DNA from: an uncultured Christensenellaceae bacterium
GTDB lineage: Bacteria; Bacillota; Clostridia; Christensenellales; MGBC116941
Assembly: GCA_910585035.1 (NCBI GenBank)
Contig: CAJUEF010000009.1
Span: 3,243 to 16,022, forward strand
Length of the DNA stretch: 12,780 bases
Direction: 5' to 3'
The notes under the pieces: generated by a model
Databases searched by the model: none
What the model was told of the DNA's origin: nothing
Seen by the model: only the letters and a program-made list of their open reading frames with translations
Program-made: the position numbers and the translations under genes
In this document: piece after piece, positions 1 through 6,089 of the stretch
Position numbering within the stretch: the stretch's first letter is position 1
How the letters are laid out: every line of letters begins with the position of its first letter

Positions 1-422
1 TCAAATACAATTGTACCGATATTGGAATAATTATAATAAAAAGTTCTATAAAATAATGGAAGTATACCATACTCATTATACGTAGGTTTTCCTGCATAAT
101 TACCATTATTATGATATACAGTAGCCTTTACTTGGACTCTGTCAATCGTATCAACACCAATATTTGTTACACTGGCTACCGCTTGATTCCCATTTACATA
201 TCTTGCCCCAAATCGTGCAAAATTTGGTATAGCTCTCGTCTGTGGAATATTTTCCCCCTCCAATAGTATTGGAATATTCCCTTTGGTTTCTACTAATTCA
301 ATAACATAATTACTTTTATTGTTTTCGGGAAGTTCTGTTGCCAAAGAAGCACTAAATGTGAACCCGATAACTAAAACAAATACCAACATTAGAGATACTG
401 CTTTTTTTAATACATTTTTCAT
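1..422 (-). CDS. Secreted protein of unknown function, 3' end off the window
   Basis: The frame opens at an ATG at 420-422 and stays open for 140 codons to the left edge, so the C-terminus is missing. An AAAGGTGG ribosome-binding site lies about 8 bases upstream. Residues 1-28 form a clear Sec signal peptide: a basic start (MKNVLKK), a hydrophobic core at about 8-23, and a probable signal peptidase I site after S-L-A at 26-28. There is no lipobox cysteine. The mature part is polar, alternates short hydrophobic and polar stretches as beta-rich domains do, and is rich in Asn and Tyr towards residues 104-134. I do not recognise the family. It is divergent from the 508-888 gene, and its own sigma-A promoter is close to perfect, so it is probably well expressed. 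That it is an exported protein is well supported; its function is not known. Confidence 0.8.
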   Translation of the reverse strand, partial: MKNVLKKAVSLMLVFVLVIGFTFSASLATELPENNKSNYVIELVETKGNIPILLEGENIPQTRAIPNFARFGARYVNGNQAVASVTNIGVDTIDRVQVKATVYHNNGNYAGKPTYNEYGILPLFYRTFYYNYSNIGTIVF

Positions 423-434
423 ATATTTTCCACC

Positions 435-462
435 TTTACATTTTATTTACATATATTATAAT
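435..462 (+). promoter_or_regulatory. Probable promoter of the 126-residue orphan gene
   Basis: TTTACA (435-440) and TATAAT (457-462) are separated by 16 bases on the plus strand. The -35 is weaker than that of the opposing promoter. The leader would be about 40 bases, with AAGGAG at 492-497 before the ATG at 508. Because the region is so AT-rich, chance matches are likely, so this call is weaker than the divergent one. Confidence 0.45.
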
Positions 463-466
463 ATAT
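451..466. repeat. 16-bp perfect palindrome spanning two opposed -10 boxes
   Basis: ATATATTATAATATAT equals its own reverse complement, so each strand reads TATAAT within the same 16 bases. RNA polymerase could open the DNA for only one of the two genes at a time, or a dimeric regulator could bind here. Simple A/T composition makes such palindromes easier to obtain by chance. Confidence 0.6.
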
Positions 467-483
467 AAATAAAAAATTATCAA
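455..483 (-). promoter_or_regulatory. Sigma-A promoter of the secreted-protein gene
   Basis: Read on the minus strand, TTGATA (478-483) is followed after exactly 17 bases by TATAAT (455-460). Transcription would begin near 448 and leave a leader of about 26 bases before the ATG at 422. The -10 box lies in the palindrome that also holds the opposing plus-strand -10. Confidence 0.75.
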
Positions 484-507
484 TATAGCTTAAGGAGATT
501 TAATATA

Positions 508-888
508 ATGATACGATATAATTCCCCAGTTCTTGACAATCTTTTTTTAGAACTTGGTAAAGGAGCCATCCACTATAAAAATAACGGTTTTAAAGGATTT
601 AAAAATCCAAAAACAAATATTACGGACATAGACAGTTTAATTGCAAAATACATTCAGTTTATCTCAAATGGTTTAAACAGAGATTTTATAAATACAGAAA
701 TGGAAATGGACAAAATTTATTTTAACAAGGAAAAAAAGCTGGAAACTATGTGTCTGATTATTATACAGCAAGCAATTTTTAAAGTAATGGAAGGAGATAT
801 CGAATATATCATGGAGTTTTCTAAAAGGTATACTGGACACAATGTATATGATGAATTAATAAGAATTCAAATGGAACTTAGTAAATAG
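508..888 (+). CDS. Orphan protein, 126 residues, function unknown
   Basis: The ATG start has a good AAGGAG site 10 bases upstream, and a strong terminator follows three bases after the TAG stop, so this looks like a complete monocistronic gene. The product is soluble, with no signal peptide or membrane segment. It has a Gly/Asn/Lys-rich section at about 17-37 (including GFKGFKNPKTNIT) and then mostly helical-looking sequence from about 40 to 126 with many Met, Glu and Lys. I recognise no domain or catalytic motif. Base composition is clearly AT-richer than the housekeeping genes: I count 47 G+C in the 180 bases 541-720 (26%), against 24 in the 60 bases 2101-2160 of typA (40%). That suggests an accessory or transferred gene. 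It could be a small regulatory or host-interaction protein, but nothing in the sequence decides this. Confidence 0.75.
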   Translation: MIRYNSPVLDNLFLELGKGAIHYKNNGFKGFKNPKTNITDIDSLIAKYIQFISNGLNRDFINTEMEMDKIYFNKEKKLETMCLIIIQQAIFKVMEGDIEYIMEFSKRYTGHNVYDELIRIQMELSK

Positions 889-890
889 TT

Positions 891-932
891 AAAAAGACCA
901 CGAAAACTTTGAAATGTTTTCGTGGTCTTTTT
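891..932. terminator. Bidirectional intrinsic terminator between convergent genes
   Basis: A perfect 17-bp stem (891-907 with 916-932) encloses an 8-base loop. The core GACCACGAAAAC is flanked by A5 on one side and T-runs on the other, so each strand ends its hairpin in a U-tract. It serves the orphan gene on the plus strand and the 944-1744 gene on the minus strand. Confidence 0.92.
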
Positions 933-943
933 TTATTATAAAT

Positions 944-1744
944 TTATTTTAAATAATTCTTTTCAAAATCTCTAAGCTTCATGGAGAACTCATTATCTTC
1001 TGCACTTACCCTTTTTACGTTTCCACCTTCCACCTTAAAAAAGGACATATTTCCATTCACCGGTGAAAGAACTCCTCCTGCATTACTGGCAAATATAATA
1101 TATTCTTTTCCTTCTTCAATTTCCTCACAGAAATCCATAAGCACATTTACTGATTCTCCATAGCTGTCTGTTTTAGACGCAGTATCCTTTATTTGTCCAT
1201 CCTTTAAATCAGAAACATTGACGTTCCCGCCAAAAGAATATATGCGTATTTCCTTTGCGCTTTCCCCTTTATATGTCTTTTTTACCTGCGCAATTATTTC
1301 CGACCGAACAACATTTTCATATGCAACAGTGCTTACCGATTTAATTTTAGCCTTAACAATACGGTCGGCATATCTTTCAAGAGTTTCAGGTCCGTCGCCT
1401 ATTCCCGAATAATTTATGCCTATAATCGTGTTTCCCTCCAGATTTTCCAGCCTTTCGGTAAAGGAATTACTTTCATCTGTGCTTTTCCCGCTTTGTTCAT
1501 TTTGTAACTTCACCTGAGAGCCGTCACCTCTCCCTTGCTGATTATTAACTTCTAAATTGCTTTTCCCGTTTTTTTCGTTCTTTTTCCAAAACGCAATCCA
1601 GTCAAAGCTTATATCGGGAATATTAAGCTCATATCCGGTTTGAGAATAGACAAAGCCGGAAATTTCCTTTTTAAAAAACAGTACGCAAAAGGCAAGTATT
1701 ATAATTATATTTATAAAAATCATAAATCTGTAGAACTTTTTCAA
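944..1744 (-). CDS. Membrane-anchored exported protein, function unknown
   Basis: 266 residues beginning at a TTG codon (1742-1744). The TTG is preferred because GGAGAT lies 7 bases upstream, whereas the next in-frame ATG (residue 8) has no ribosome-binding site. Residues 8-24 form one hydrophobic segment after MKKFYRF, with no cleavage site that I trust, so the protein is probably an N-terminally anchored surface protein. Residues 54-96 are a low-complexity linker rich in Asn, Gln, Gly, Ser and Lys. A globular domain follows (about 104-266) with the pattern ADRIVKAKIKSV (126-137), KKTYKG (155-160), IRIYSFGG (166-173) and GKEYIIFAS (212-220). To my knowledge this pattern recurs in uncharacterised Gram-positive surface proteins and suggests a beta-barrel-like domain; I cannot name the family. 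The gene is single, with its own consensus promoter, divergent from typA. Confidence 0.82.
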   Translation of the reverse strand: MKKFYRFMIFINIIIILAFCVLFFKKEISGFVYSQTGYELNIPDISFDWIAFWKKNEKNGKSNLEVNNQQGRGDGSQVKLQNEQSGKSTDESNSFTERLENLEGNTIIGINYSGIGDGPETLERYADRIVKAKIKSVSTVAYENVVRSEIIAQVKKTYKGESAKEIRIYSFGGNVNVSDLKDGQIKDTASKTDSYGESVNVLMDFCEEIEEGKEYIIFASNAGGVLSPVNGNMSFFKVEGGNVKRVSAEDNEFSMKLRDFEKNYLK

Positions 1745-1774
1745 TAAATATCTCCAAAAGCTATTTTAGTTTTT

Positions 1775-1803
1775 ATTATATATTTTTAGTGTTTCTTTGT
1801 CAA
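1775..1803 (-). promoter_or_regulatory. Consensus sigma-A promoter of the 944-1744 gene
   Basis: On the minus strand, TTGACA (1798-1803) and TATAAT (1775-1780) are separated by 17 bases, a full match to the vegetative consensus. The leader is about 24 bases. Its -35 lies only five bases from the -35 of the typA promoter on the other strand. Confidence 0.82.
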
Positions 1804-1808
1804 AAAAA

Positions 1809-1837
1809 TTGACTTTTGCCAAATAGTGCTGTATAAT
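1809..1837 (+). promoter_or_regulatory. Sigma-A promoter of typA
   Basis: TTGACT (1809-1814), a 17-base spacer and TATAAT (1832-1837) on the plus strand. Transcription should start near 1844, just ahead of the inverted repeat at 1849-1865, giving a leader of about 65 bases. Confidence 0.82.
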
Positions 1838-1848
1838 TTTTTCATCTG

Positions 1849-1876
1849 CTTTGGAAATTCCAAAGTCGTTTTTTTT
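1849..1876 (+). promoter_or_regulatory. Hairpin plus U-tract in the typA leader, possible attenuator
   Basis: CTTTGGAA and TTCCAAAG flank a single A (1849-1865). As RNA this gives a 6-bp stem with an AAAUU loop, followed after UCG by eight uridines (1869-1876). The order hairpin then U-run, between the predicted start site and the ribosome-binding site, is that of an intrinsic terminator. The stem is short and has only three G-C pairs, so termination would be partial at best. I see no clear competing antiterminator. It could also be a DNA operator. Confidence 0.45.
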
Positions 1877-1908
1877 GTAAAAATTATTTAAAAGGAAGTA
1901 ATAAATTT

Positions 1909-3711
1909 ATGCAGGATATTAGAAACATTGCAATTATTGCCCATGTAGACCACGGCAAAACCACTCTTGTTGACGCTATGCTAAAACAAAGCGGCACCTT
2001 TAGCGAGCGCGAGGAAGCTCCTGATAGAGTTATGGACAGTAATGATATAGAAAAAGAGCGGGGAATTACAATACTTGCAAAAAACACCGCCATTAATTAT
2101 AAAGATACTAAAATAAATATTGTAGATACCCCGGGCCATGCTGATTTTGGCGGAGAGGTTGAGCGTGTTCTTAAAATGGTAAACGGAGTTATCTTGGTAG
2201 TAGATGCTTTTGAAGGTCCGATGCCTCAGACGCGTTTTGTTCTGCATAAAGCCCTTTCCTTAAACCTAACTCCAATTTTGGTAATAAATAAGGTAGACAG
2301 AGACGGAGCGCGCCCAAAAGAAGTGGAAAACGAAGTGTTGGAGCTGCTTATTGACTTAGACGCAACGGAAGACCAGCTTGATTTGCCTGTTGTATATGCC
2401 AGCGCTAAAAACGGCGTGGCTTCTCTTGATGCAAATAACATGGGAACAAATCTTATTCCCCTCTTTGATACAATTGTAAATACTATTGAAGCTCCAAAAT
2501 GTGATGTCTCTTCACCTCTTCAAATGCTGGTTTCCAACATTGAATACGATGAATATGTGGGAAGAATTGCAATTGGACGAATTGAAAACGGCAGTATTGC
2601 AATTAACGATACTGTCGCAGTATGCAAAAACCCTGAGGAAAAGCGGACAGTTAAAGCAAGCAAGCTTTTTACCTTTGAAGGTTTAAATCGCGTTCCTATT
2701 GAGAAAAGTATTCCCGGAGACATTATAGCAGTTGCGGGAGTTGAAAATATTCAAATCGGTGAAACCATTACCGATAATGAAAATCCTCAGCCCCTTCCTT
2801 TTGTAGATATCGACGCCCCTACAGTTTCCATGACCTTTGGTGTCAACGATTCCCCTTTTGCCGGCAGAGAGGGTCAATATGTAACTTCCCGTCATCTGCG
2901 GGACAGGCTTTATAAAGAACTGGAAACAGACGTGAGCCTGCGCGTTGAAGATACAGAAGATCCAAGCTCCTTTGTTGTCTCCGGCAGAGGCGAGCTGCAT
3001 CTCTCTATACTAATTGAAAATATGAGAAGACAGGGCTACGAGCTTTTGGTATCAAAACCAAAGGTAATTATAAAGGAAGTTGACGGACAAAAATGCGAAC
3101 CTATCGAACAACTGTTTATAGACGTACCTGAGGATTGTATAGGTCCTGTAATGGAAAAGCTGGGAACCCGTAAGGCAACAATGCTTAACATGACCTCAGG
3201 TCAAACCGGTTATACCCGATTGGAATTCTCAATTCCTGCAAGGGGACTTATTGGCTACCGCAGTGAGTTCCTTACAGATACCCGTGGAAACGGCATAATG
3301 AACCACATTTTTATGGGCTACGAGCCTTATAAGGGTGATATTCAAACCAGAAGCAGAGGGGCGCTTATTGCTTTTGAACAGGGAAAATCCACTAACTATG
3401 GTCTGTTCAACGCCCAGGACAGAGGAACTATGTTTATTGATTCAGGCGTTGAGGTTTATGAAGGCATGATAGTTGGTGAAAATTCCAGAAGCGAGGATAT
3501 TGCAATAAATGTTTGCAAAGAAAAGCACCTGACAAACACCCGTGCTTCCGGTTCTGACGAAGCTTTAAAGCTGGTTCCGCCTAAAGTTCTGTCTCTTGAG
3601 GAGGCTTTGGAATTTATTAACGATGACGAGCTGGTTGAGGTTACCCCCGAAAACATCCGCATTAGAAAACGCATTTTGGATTCAAGACTTAGAGCAAAAG
3701 CGAATAAGTAA
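1909..3711 (+). CDS. typA: Ribosome-associated GTPase TypA/BipA
   Basis: 600 residues, close to the usual length of about 605-615. The protein is a translational GTPase related to EF-G and LepA. It binds the 70S ribosome and takes part in ribosome assembly and in growth under cold or other stress. All five G motifs are visible: AHVDHGKT (11-18), the switch I segment ERGIT (50-54), DTPGH (73-77), NKVD (127-130) and SAK (165-167). A beta-barrel domain II, EF-G-like domains III and V, and the BipA-specific C-terminal domain follow in order. The segment around GYRSEFLTDTRGNGIMNHIF, just after ARGLI near residues 444-448, is characteristic of the family. The ATG has AAAAGGAAG about 9 bases upstream. 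The gene stands alone between its promoter and a strong terminator, with a possible attenuator in its leader. Confidence 0.97.
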   Translation: MQDIRNIAIIAHVDHGKTTLVDAMLKQSGTFSEREEAPDRVMDSNDIEKERGITILAKNTAINYKDTKINIVDTPGHADFGGEVERVLKMVNGVILVVDAFEGPMPQTRFVLHKALSLNLTPILVINKVDRDGARPKEVENEVLELLIDLDATEDQLDLPVVYASAKNGVASLDANNMGTNLIPLFDTIVNTIEAPKCDVSSPLQMLVSNIEYDEYVGRIAIGRIENGSIAINDTVAVCKNPEEKRTVKASKLFTFEGLNRVPIEKSIPGDIIAVAGVENIQIGETITDNENPQPLPFVDIDAPTVSMTFGVNDSPFAGREGQYVTSRHLRDRLYKELETDVSLRVEDTEDPSSFVVSGRGELHLSILIENMRRQGYELLVSKPKVIIKEVDGQKCEPIEQLFIDVPEDCIGPVMEKLGTRKATMLNMTSGQTGYTRLEFSIPARGLIGYRSEFLTDTRGNGIMNHIFMGYEPYKGDIQTRSRGALIAFEQGKSTNYGLFNAQDRGTMFIDSGVEVYEGMIVGENSRSEDIAINVCKEKHLTNTRASGSDEALKLVPPKVLSLEEALEFINDDELVEVTPENIRIRKRILDSRLRAKANK

Positions 3712-3735
3712 GATTTATTTAATTAAAAATTATTA

Positions 3736-3777
3736 AATACAAAAAGCTTTCATTTATGAATGAAAGCTTTTTGTATT
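3736..3777. terminator. Bidirectional intrinsic terminator of typA and paiA
   Basis: A perfect 19-bp stem (3736-3754 with 3759-3777) closes a 4-base TATG loop. Both arms carry A5/T5 blocks next to a GCTTTCATT core, so either strand yields a hairpin with an adjoining U-run. It lies between the convergent typA and acetyltransferase genes. Confidence 0.92.
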
Positions 3778-3805
3778 ATCAAAGCATTTTTTAATATTAT
3801 AATTA

Positions 3806-4321
3806 TTATAAATCCTTCCTCATTATATCATCAGTTTGTTCATCGCTGCCCACAAAAAAAGAATGAGAGCCTATTTTATAAAAATCGTATTTTTTATAAA
3901 AAGTAAGGGCCTTTTCATTATGCTCCCAAACTCCCAGCCAAACATATTTCTTTTCTCCTGCTTTTGCTACTTCAATGGCCTTGCCCATAAGCTCTTTTCC
4001 AAGACCCTTTCCCTGAAACTCTCTAAGCAAATAAAGCCTTTGAATCTCCAGGGAATTTTTATCATTTATTTCCGTTTGCGAAGGAGCTTCATTAAGCTTT
4101 AAATATCCTGCAAGAGCGCCGTCAAAATACAAAAAATAAAACTGGGAATTACCGTTTGCAAGCTCTTCTTTTAACTTTTCTACATCATATGCTTTATCTA
4201 AAAATTCCTGTAATTCTTCAGGGCTGTTAGTATCGGCAAAAGTTTCCCTAAAAGTTTTACAGGATATTTCCTGCAAAGTATAGACATCCTCCTGTGTGCA
4301 TTTATGAAATGATTTATTCAA
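3806..4321 (-). CDS. paiA: PaiA-type polyamine N-acetyltransferase (GNAT family)
   Basis: 171 residues from a TTG at 4319-4321, which sits 7 bases after GGGAGG. The longer frame from 4336 would translate the ribosome-binding site itself, so I reject that start. The fold is a single GNAT domain. Motif A, with the acetyl-CoA pyrophosphate loop QGKGLG, is at 103-108 after the strand LEIQRLYL (91-98). A WLGVWEHNEKALTFYKK block lies at 128-144, and HSFFVG with EQTD at 153-164. From memory, these blocks together with QFYFLYFDGALAGY (60-73) match Bacillus subtilis PaiA, which acetylates spermidine and spermine and was first found through effects on protease and sporulation genes. Its usual partner paiB is not next to it. 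The GNAT call is near certain; the polyamine substrate is inferred from similarity. Confidence 0.85.
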   Translation of the reverse strand: MNKSFHKCTQEDVYTLQEISCKTFRETFADTNSPEELQEFLDKAYDVEKLKEELANGNSQFYFLYFDGALAGYLKLNEAPSQTEINDKNSLEIQRLYLLREFQGKGLGKELMGKAIEVAKAGEKKYVWLGVWEHNEKALTFYKKYDFYKIGSHSFFVGSDEQTDDIMRKDL

Positions 4322-4413
4322 ATCTCTTCCTCCCAACCATAAAATTTTTAAAGTTGTTTTATATTACTTAAAACTTTTTTCTAAATAAAAAAACTACAAC
4401 TAATATATGTAAT

Positions 4414-4442
4414 AAAAAAACCCATTCTAAGAATGAGTTTTT
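4414..4442 (-). terminator. Intrinsic terminator after the lipoprotein gene
   Basis: On the minus strand AAAACTCATTC (left arm, ending at 4431) pairs with GAATGGGTTTT across a 3-base loop and is followed by a T-run. The one non-Watson-Crick pair is a permitted U-G on this strand but becomes a C-A mismatch on the plus strand, so this hairpin is directional and ends the nagB-lipoprotein transcript. Confidence 0.8.
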
Positions 4443-4471
4443 ATTATCATCAATTTATAAGCGGACGTCAA
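4443..4471 (-). promoter_or_regulatory. Possible paiA promoter overlapping the upstream terminator
   Basis: TTGACG (4466-4471), a 17-base spacer and GATAAT (4443-4448) on the minus strand. The predicted start, near 4436, falls inside the left arm of the terminator hairpin. RNA made here would lack part of that arm and could pass through to paiA with a leader of about 115 bases. No better promoter is evident in 4322-4413. This is inference from position and motif. Confidence 0.35.
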
Positions 4472-4478
4472 GCCTTGA

Positions 4479-5048
4479 TTAATTCTCCTCAATGGTAAAC
4501 ACAGCATAATTGGCTGTATTACAGTTTACTGCATCGTAGACACGTGCTTCTTTATGATAAAATCCCGCATATACAACTTTATCACTGCTGTCTTTTCTTG
4601 TTCCGCTTACAACCCTTTCTTTAACATTCTGGACCATAACGTACCAATCGTCTTTTGTAAGTCCTATATCTTTATTACGTTCAATTAAATCAAACTGCTC
4701 CTGCATTGTAAATCCATATTGCCGCATACTGTCAAGTATACTTATTGCATTTTCACCAAAGTAAATTTCATAAGTTCCCACATAATAATTGTCATCAGTT
4801 ATCTCAGGCTTTTGATACCATATATATGTACCGTCATCTTTCATCTGCAAAAGCGAACCGTCTCTTGCCGTCATATTTTTTCCAGTAAGCATATCTTTTG
4901 GATTATTCTTGTTTTCCATTTGTGAGTTTGAGTTATCAATTGCCTTAGCTTTTCCATTTTGTAATACTTCCCCTGATTTTTTAGTGAAGCATCCTGAACA
5001 AAATGCCAACAAACATAACAGGAAACTTAATAATAAAAATTTTCTCAT
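4479..5048 (-). CDS. Small lipoprotein of unknown function
   Basis: 189 residues if translation starts at the ATG at 5046-5048, which has GGGA six bases upstream and gives a standard MRKF signal-peptide start. The frame extends six codons further to a GTG at 5066, with weaker support. Residues 5-18 are hydrophobic and end in CSGC, whose last cysteine (about residue 20) is the probable lipidation site; Cys rather than Leu at -3 is slightly unusual. A Lys/Asn/Ser-rich linker follows to about residue 50. Then comes a globular domain with DGTYIWY, DDNYYVGTYEIYFG, GLTKDDWYVMVQN and ARVYDAVN. I believe similar domains occur in uncharacterised Firmicute lipoproteins but cannot name the family. The start lies 20 bases after the nagB stop, with no terminator between, so the two are probably co-transcribed. 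Confidence 0.82.
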   Translation of the reverse strand: MRKFLLLSFLLCLLAFCSGCFTKKSGEVLQNGKAKAIDNSNSQMENKNNPKDMLTGKNMTARDGSLLQMKDDGTYIWYQKPEITDDNYYVGTYEIYFGENAISILDSMRQYGFTMQEQFDLIERNKDIGLTKDDWYVMVQNVKERVVSGTRKDSSDKVVYAGFYHKEARVYDAVNCNTANYAVFTIEEN

Positions 5049-5068
5049 CACAATTCCCAAAAACACCT

Positions 5069-5791
5069 TTACAGCATGCTTGCAGCTGCCCTATCCACAA
5101 TAACCGTAACGTCGTTATGAAATCTTAAAACAGATGCCGGCGCCATAGGAGTTATCTTACCCTTAACAATGTCGCGAATAATATCTGCCTTGCCTTCTCC
5201 TGATGCAACAAGAACAACCTTTTTAGCTCTCATAATGGTGCCAATGCCCATTGTAACAGCCTTTGTAGGAACATCTTCAATACTGTCGAAAAAACGTGCG
5301 TTTGCTTCTATTGTTCTTTGCTGGAGCTCAACCACATTAGTATTTTCAACAAAGTTATCGCAAGGCTCGTTAAAGCCTATATGTCCGTTATTTCCTATAC
5401 CTACTATCTGTAAATCTATACCTCCGGCAGCCTTGATGCGGCGCTCGTAATCCATACATTCGTCCTGCAAATTACCGCCGGTGTTAGGTATGTTAACATT
5501 ACTCTCGTTAATGTCAACATGATCAAACAGATGATGATGCATAAAATAATAATAGCTTTGGTCATTACTTCTTGTAATTCCCACATATTCATCCAAATTA
5601 AAAGAAGTAACGCCTTTAAAGCTGATAAGTCCTTCTTTATACATTTTAACAAGTTCTTTGTATGTTCCCTCAGGTGTACTTCCCGTTGCAAATCCCAGCA
5701 CGCTGCCCGGCTTTGTAATTATTTGCGCTGCAAAAATATTTGCCGCAACACGGCTCATAGCATCATAATCCTTGCAAATCTTGACTACCAT
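5069..5791 (-). CDS. nagB: Glucosamine-6-phosphate deaminase
   Basis: 240 residues, the short form typical of Gram-positive bacteria (Escherichia coli NagB is 266). In the cytoplasm it converts glucosamine 6-phosphate to fructose 6-phosphate and ammonia, the last step feeding amino-sugar carbon into glycolysis. The phosphate loop FATGSTPEGTY is at 34-44. The LDEYVG motif with presumed catalytic base D67 is at 66-71. The signature GIGNNGHIGFNEP (131-143) contains H137 and E142. N135 stands where E. coli has Asp141; I believe Asn here is usual in the short Gram-positive enzymes. The ATG has AGGAG 9 bases upstream and a strong promoter. No nagA or sugar transporter lies nearby; the only apparent operon partner is the downstream lipoprotein gene. 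Confidence 0.96.
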   Translation of the reverse strand: MVVKICKDYDAMSRVAANIFAAQIITKPGSVLGFATGSTPEGTYKELVKMYKEGLISFKGVTSFNLDEYVGITRSNDQSYYYFMHHHLFDHVDINESNVNIPNTGGNLQDECMDYERRIKAAGGIDLQIVGIGNNGHIGFNEPCDNFVENTNVVELQQRTIEANARFFDSIEDVPTKAVTMGIGTIMRAKKVVLVASGEGKADIIRDIVKGKITPMAPASVLRFHNDVTVIVDRAAASML

Positions 5792-5829
5792 ATGTTTTCA
5801 CTCCTATCCTGCTTAAAAACTACTTTATT

Positions 5830-5858
5830 ATTTTACATAAACAGTATATAATTGTCAA
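5830..5858 (-). promoter_or_regulatory. Sigma-A promoter of nagB
   Basis: TTGACA (5853-5858), 17 bases, then TAAAAT (5830-5835) on the minus strand. The leader would be about 30 bases. I see no obvious NagR/GntR-type or catabolite-repression operator overlapping it. Confidence 0.8.
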
Positions 5859-5969
5859 TAAAAAAGCTTTACCAAAATGAAAGTTATAAATGTTTTGTAT
5901 TCATATTTTATTTTTTAATGCATTTTTTACTATAAAAATATACAGTTGATGCAAGAGTTAAATACAAAA

Positions 5970-5994
5970 CTTGCAATAATATGCTTGCAATTAT
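5970..5994. repeat. Tandem CTTGCAATwAT pair in the nagB-MATE gap
   Basis: CTTGCAATAAT (5970-5980) and CTTGCAATTAT (5984-5994) are two copies with one mismatch, 14 bases apart. TGCAAG in the opposite orientation lies at 5950-5955. The 375-base gap 5792-6166 otherwise holds the nagB promoter, a candidate MATE promoter and a leader hairpin; no gene is evident. The repeats might be regulator sites, but they are about 50-70 bases upstream of the candidate MATE -35. Confidence 0.35.
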
Positions 5995-6041
5995 CAAAAC
6001 AAATTAAATTTTTTTAGATTATTATATATAAAATTGCACTC

Positions 6042-6070
6042 TTGAATAAAATTGTTTTTATTATTAAAAT
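6042..6070 (+). promoter_or_regulatory. Candidate promoter of the MATE gene
   Basis: TTGAAT (6042-6047), a 17-base spacer and TAAAAT (6065-6070) on the plus strand, matching 4/6 and 5/6 of the consensus. Transcription would begin near 6077, leaving a leader of about 90 bases that includes the inverted repeat at 6090-6125. Confidence 0.45.
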
Positions 6071-6089
6071 GGTTTATATGATAAGGCTG

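Noticed and set aside
1..888. Toxin-antitoxin or defence pair
   Set aside because: The genes are divergent rather than an operon, one is secreted, and neither shows toxin, nuclease or DNA-binding motifs.
5519..5851. A 110-codon plus-strand frame opposite nagB and its promoter
   Set aside because: It overlaps the conserved nagB start and promoter, and has no recognisable product.
5970..5994. Possible CRISPR or microsatellite array
   Set aside because: Only two 11-base copies with a 3-base spacer; no regular repeat-spacer structure exists anywhere in the window.
5949..6017. A 22-codon frame starting with ATG in the nagB-MATE gap
   Set aside because: It has no ribosome-binding site and overlaps the CTTGCAATwAT repeats; length and composition fit chance.
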